A stretch of DNA of 6,755 bases, taken from positions 1 through 6,755 of the forward strand of contig JAQVGE010000054.1 of assembly GCA_028696935.1 (NCBI GenBank), in the 5' to 3' direction. Position 1 is the stretch's first letter. Each line of letters opens with the position of its first letter. Positions 5,348 through 6,755 of this stretch are shown piece by piece. The position numbers and the translations under genes are program-made. Source of the stretch: Minisyncoccota bacterium (lineage in GTDB: Bacteria; Patescibacteria; Paceibacteria; UBA9973). The notes beneath the pieces are model-generated. The model did no database searches. It was not told the DNA's origin and worked only from the letters and a program-made list of their open reading frames with translations.

Positions 5348-5809
5348 ATGAAAAAGAAGAAACAAAAAGGATACTCAATTTTATTTACAGTTGTTTTAGT
5401 TAGTATCATTTCACTAATTGGAATTGGTTTATCTAATACAACTTATAAACAATTATTAATCTCATCTGGGGCTAAAGATTCTCAGTCTGCGTTTTTCCAA
5501 TCAGATATGGCAACAGAATGTGCTTTGTATGCTGATGTTGGGACAGACGGAGCTATCCTCTCTGGTTTTTCTTTTAATTGTGGAATAGATGAAGATGGTA
5601 ATCCTTATAATTTACAAATAACTAAAAATAGTGATGATTACAATCTAAAGGCAAATGGTGTGCCAATTAGTGACCCTTGTTTTGAAATAAATATTCAAAA
5701 AACCTTAACTGCAACTTCAGAAGACACCGACATCTTTGCTAGTGGTTATAATGTCTGCAATAAAAGTGGTTCTCGAACAGTTGAGCGTACAATTGAAGTT
5801 AACTATTAG
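5348..5809 (+). CDS. PilX/GspK-like minor pilin lacking the +5 glutamate
   Basis: I start at the ATG at 5348 (153 residues). An in-frame ATG at 5324 would overlap the upstream gene by 13 bases and add MARLIIKI, which is unlike a prepilin leader. From 5348 the leader is MKKKKQKG, cut before Y9. The mature start YSILF has Phe, not Glu, at +5, as in many PilX and GspK proteins that sit at the fibre tip. The hydrophobic helix runs from about 9 to 29. The segment 'SQSAFFQSDMATECALYAD' (45-63) matches the 'A..AF.aa..giE.A' region of PilX N-terminal proteins. Four cysteines are present (C58, C78, C111, C137), with an acidic 'DEDGN' turn at 81-85. It is the last gene of the minor pilin operon and ends in TAG. 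It is shorter than GspK, so PilX-like is the better name. Confidence 0.8.
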   Translation: MKKKKQKGYSILFTVVLVSIISLIGIGLSNTTYKQLLISSGAKDSQSAFFQSDMATECALYADVGTDGAILSGFSFNCGIDEDGNPYNLQITKNSDDYNLKANGVPISDPCFEINIQKTLTATSEDTDIFASGYNVCNKSGSRTVERTIEVNY

Positions 5810-5833
5810 TTTAAATGAATCCCGTTAGAAATA

Positions 5834-5851
5834 GAGAGTCTTTAGACTCTC
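5834..5851 (+). terminator. Small hairpin after the minor pilin operon, possible weak terminator
   Basis: GAGAGTC (5834-5840) pairs perfectly with GACTCTC (5845-5851) around a TTTA loop. It begins one base inside the left arm of the larger inverted repeat, so the two stems could stack. It lies 24 bases after the last pilin stop, where a terminator is expected. However, the following sequence (CGTTTGTAATGG) is a poor U-tract, so termination would be inefficient. The hairpin is certain as a sequence pattern; its role as a terminator is doubtful. Confidence 0.4.
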
Positions 5852-5884
5852 GTTTGTAATGGGGAGTATATTATCAAAATATAA

Positions 5885-6755
<871 letters not shown>

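Noticed and set aside
1..5809. Alternative genetic code with TGA read as glycine, as in some Patescibacteria.
   Set aside because: All nine visible stops are TAA (7) or TAG (2), which would fit, but no in-frame TGA occurs in any gene, and glycines at conserved positions are all GGN. The lack of TGA stops is explained by AT richness and the small sample.

Overview
This AT-rich window reads as a type IV pilus (T4P) cluster from a small-genome bacterium, most likely of the Candidate Phyla Radiation (Patescibacteria, Parcubacteria-like). That assignment is inference. It rests on the pilT-pilC-pilin-pilD order, on short pilins with an N-terminus of the [22 protein letters not shown] kind followed by a 'CVD-x-TG' C-terminal motif, on a PilX-like protein with an 'AFFQSDMATECALYAD' stretch, and on AT-rich spacers without Shine-Dalgarno sequences. 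No rRNA or other strong taxonomic marker is present. All genes are on the + strand and close with TAA or TAG.

Layout. Positions 1-182 hold the C-terminus of the retraction ATPase PilT, followed 5 bases later by the inner-membrane platform protein PilC (188-1396). Two paralogous pilins follow (1519-1917 and 2034-2513). Each has its own extended -10 promoter and its own long, perfectly paired intrinsic terminator, so each looks like a separate monocistronic unit. The prepilin peptidase PilD (2603-3415) has an extended -10 element only 6 bases before its ATG, which suggests a leaderless mRNA. Behind it lies a tight run of four minor (pseudo)pilins: FimT/GspH-like (3432-4100), PilW/GspJ-like (4110-4733), PilV/GspI-like (4737-5336) and PilX/GspK-like (5348-5809). 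A 132-base spacer (5810-5941) carries a perfect 14-bp inverted repeat enclosing a small hairpin. The right arm ends in the start codon of ligA, the NAD+-dependent DNA ligase, which runs off the right edge.

How the genes work together. PilD removes the short basic leaders of the six prepilin-like proteins. PilC, with an extension ATPase that is not in the window (expected upstream), polymerises them, and PilT drives depolymerisation. The two short pilins are the probable fibre subunits. The four minor pilins form the expected initiation or tip set. All six mature pilins have an even number of cysteines (22 in total), which suggests disulfide-stabilised extracellular domains. ligA is a housekeeping gene outside the pilus system.

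No phage, IS transposase, CRISPR array, tRNA or rRNA was seen. No wholly new system is evident. The best targets for follow-up are the insulated tandem pilins, the nested terminator/promoter between them, the probably leaderless pilD, and the inverted-repeat element at the ligA start.
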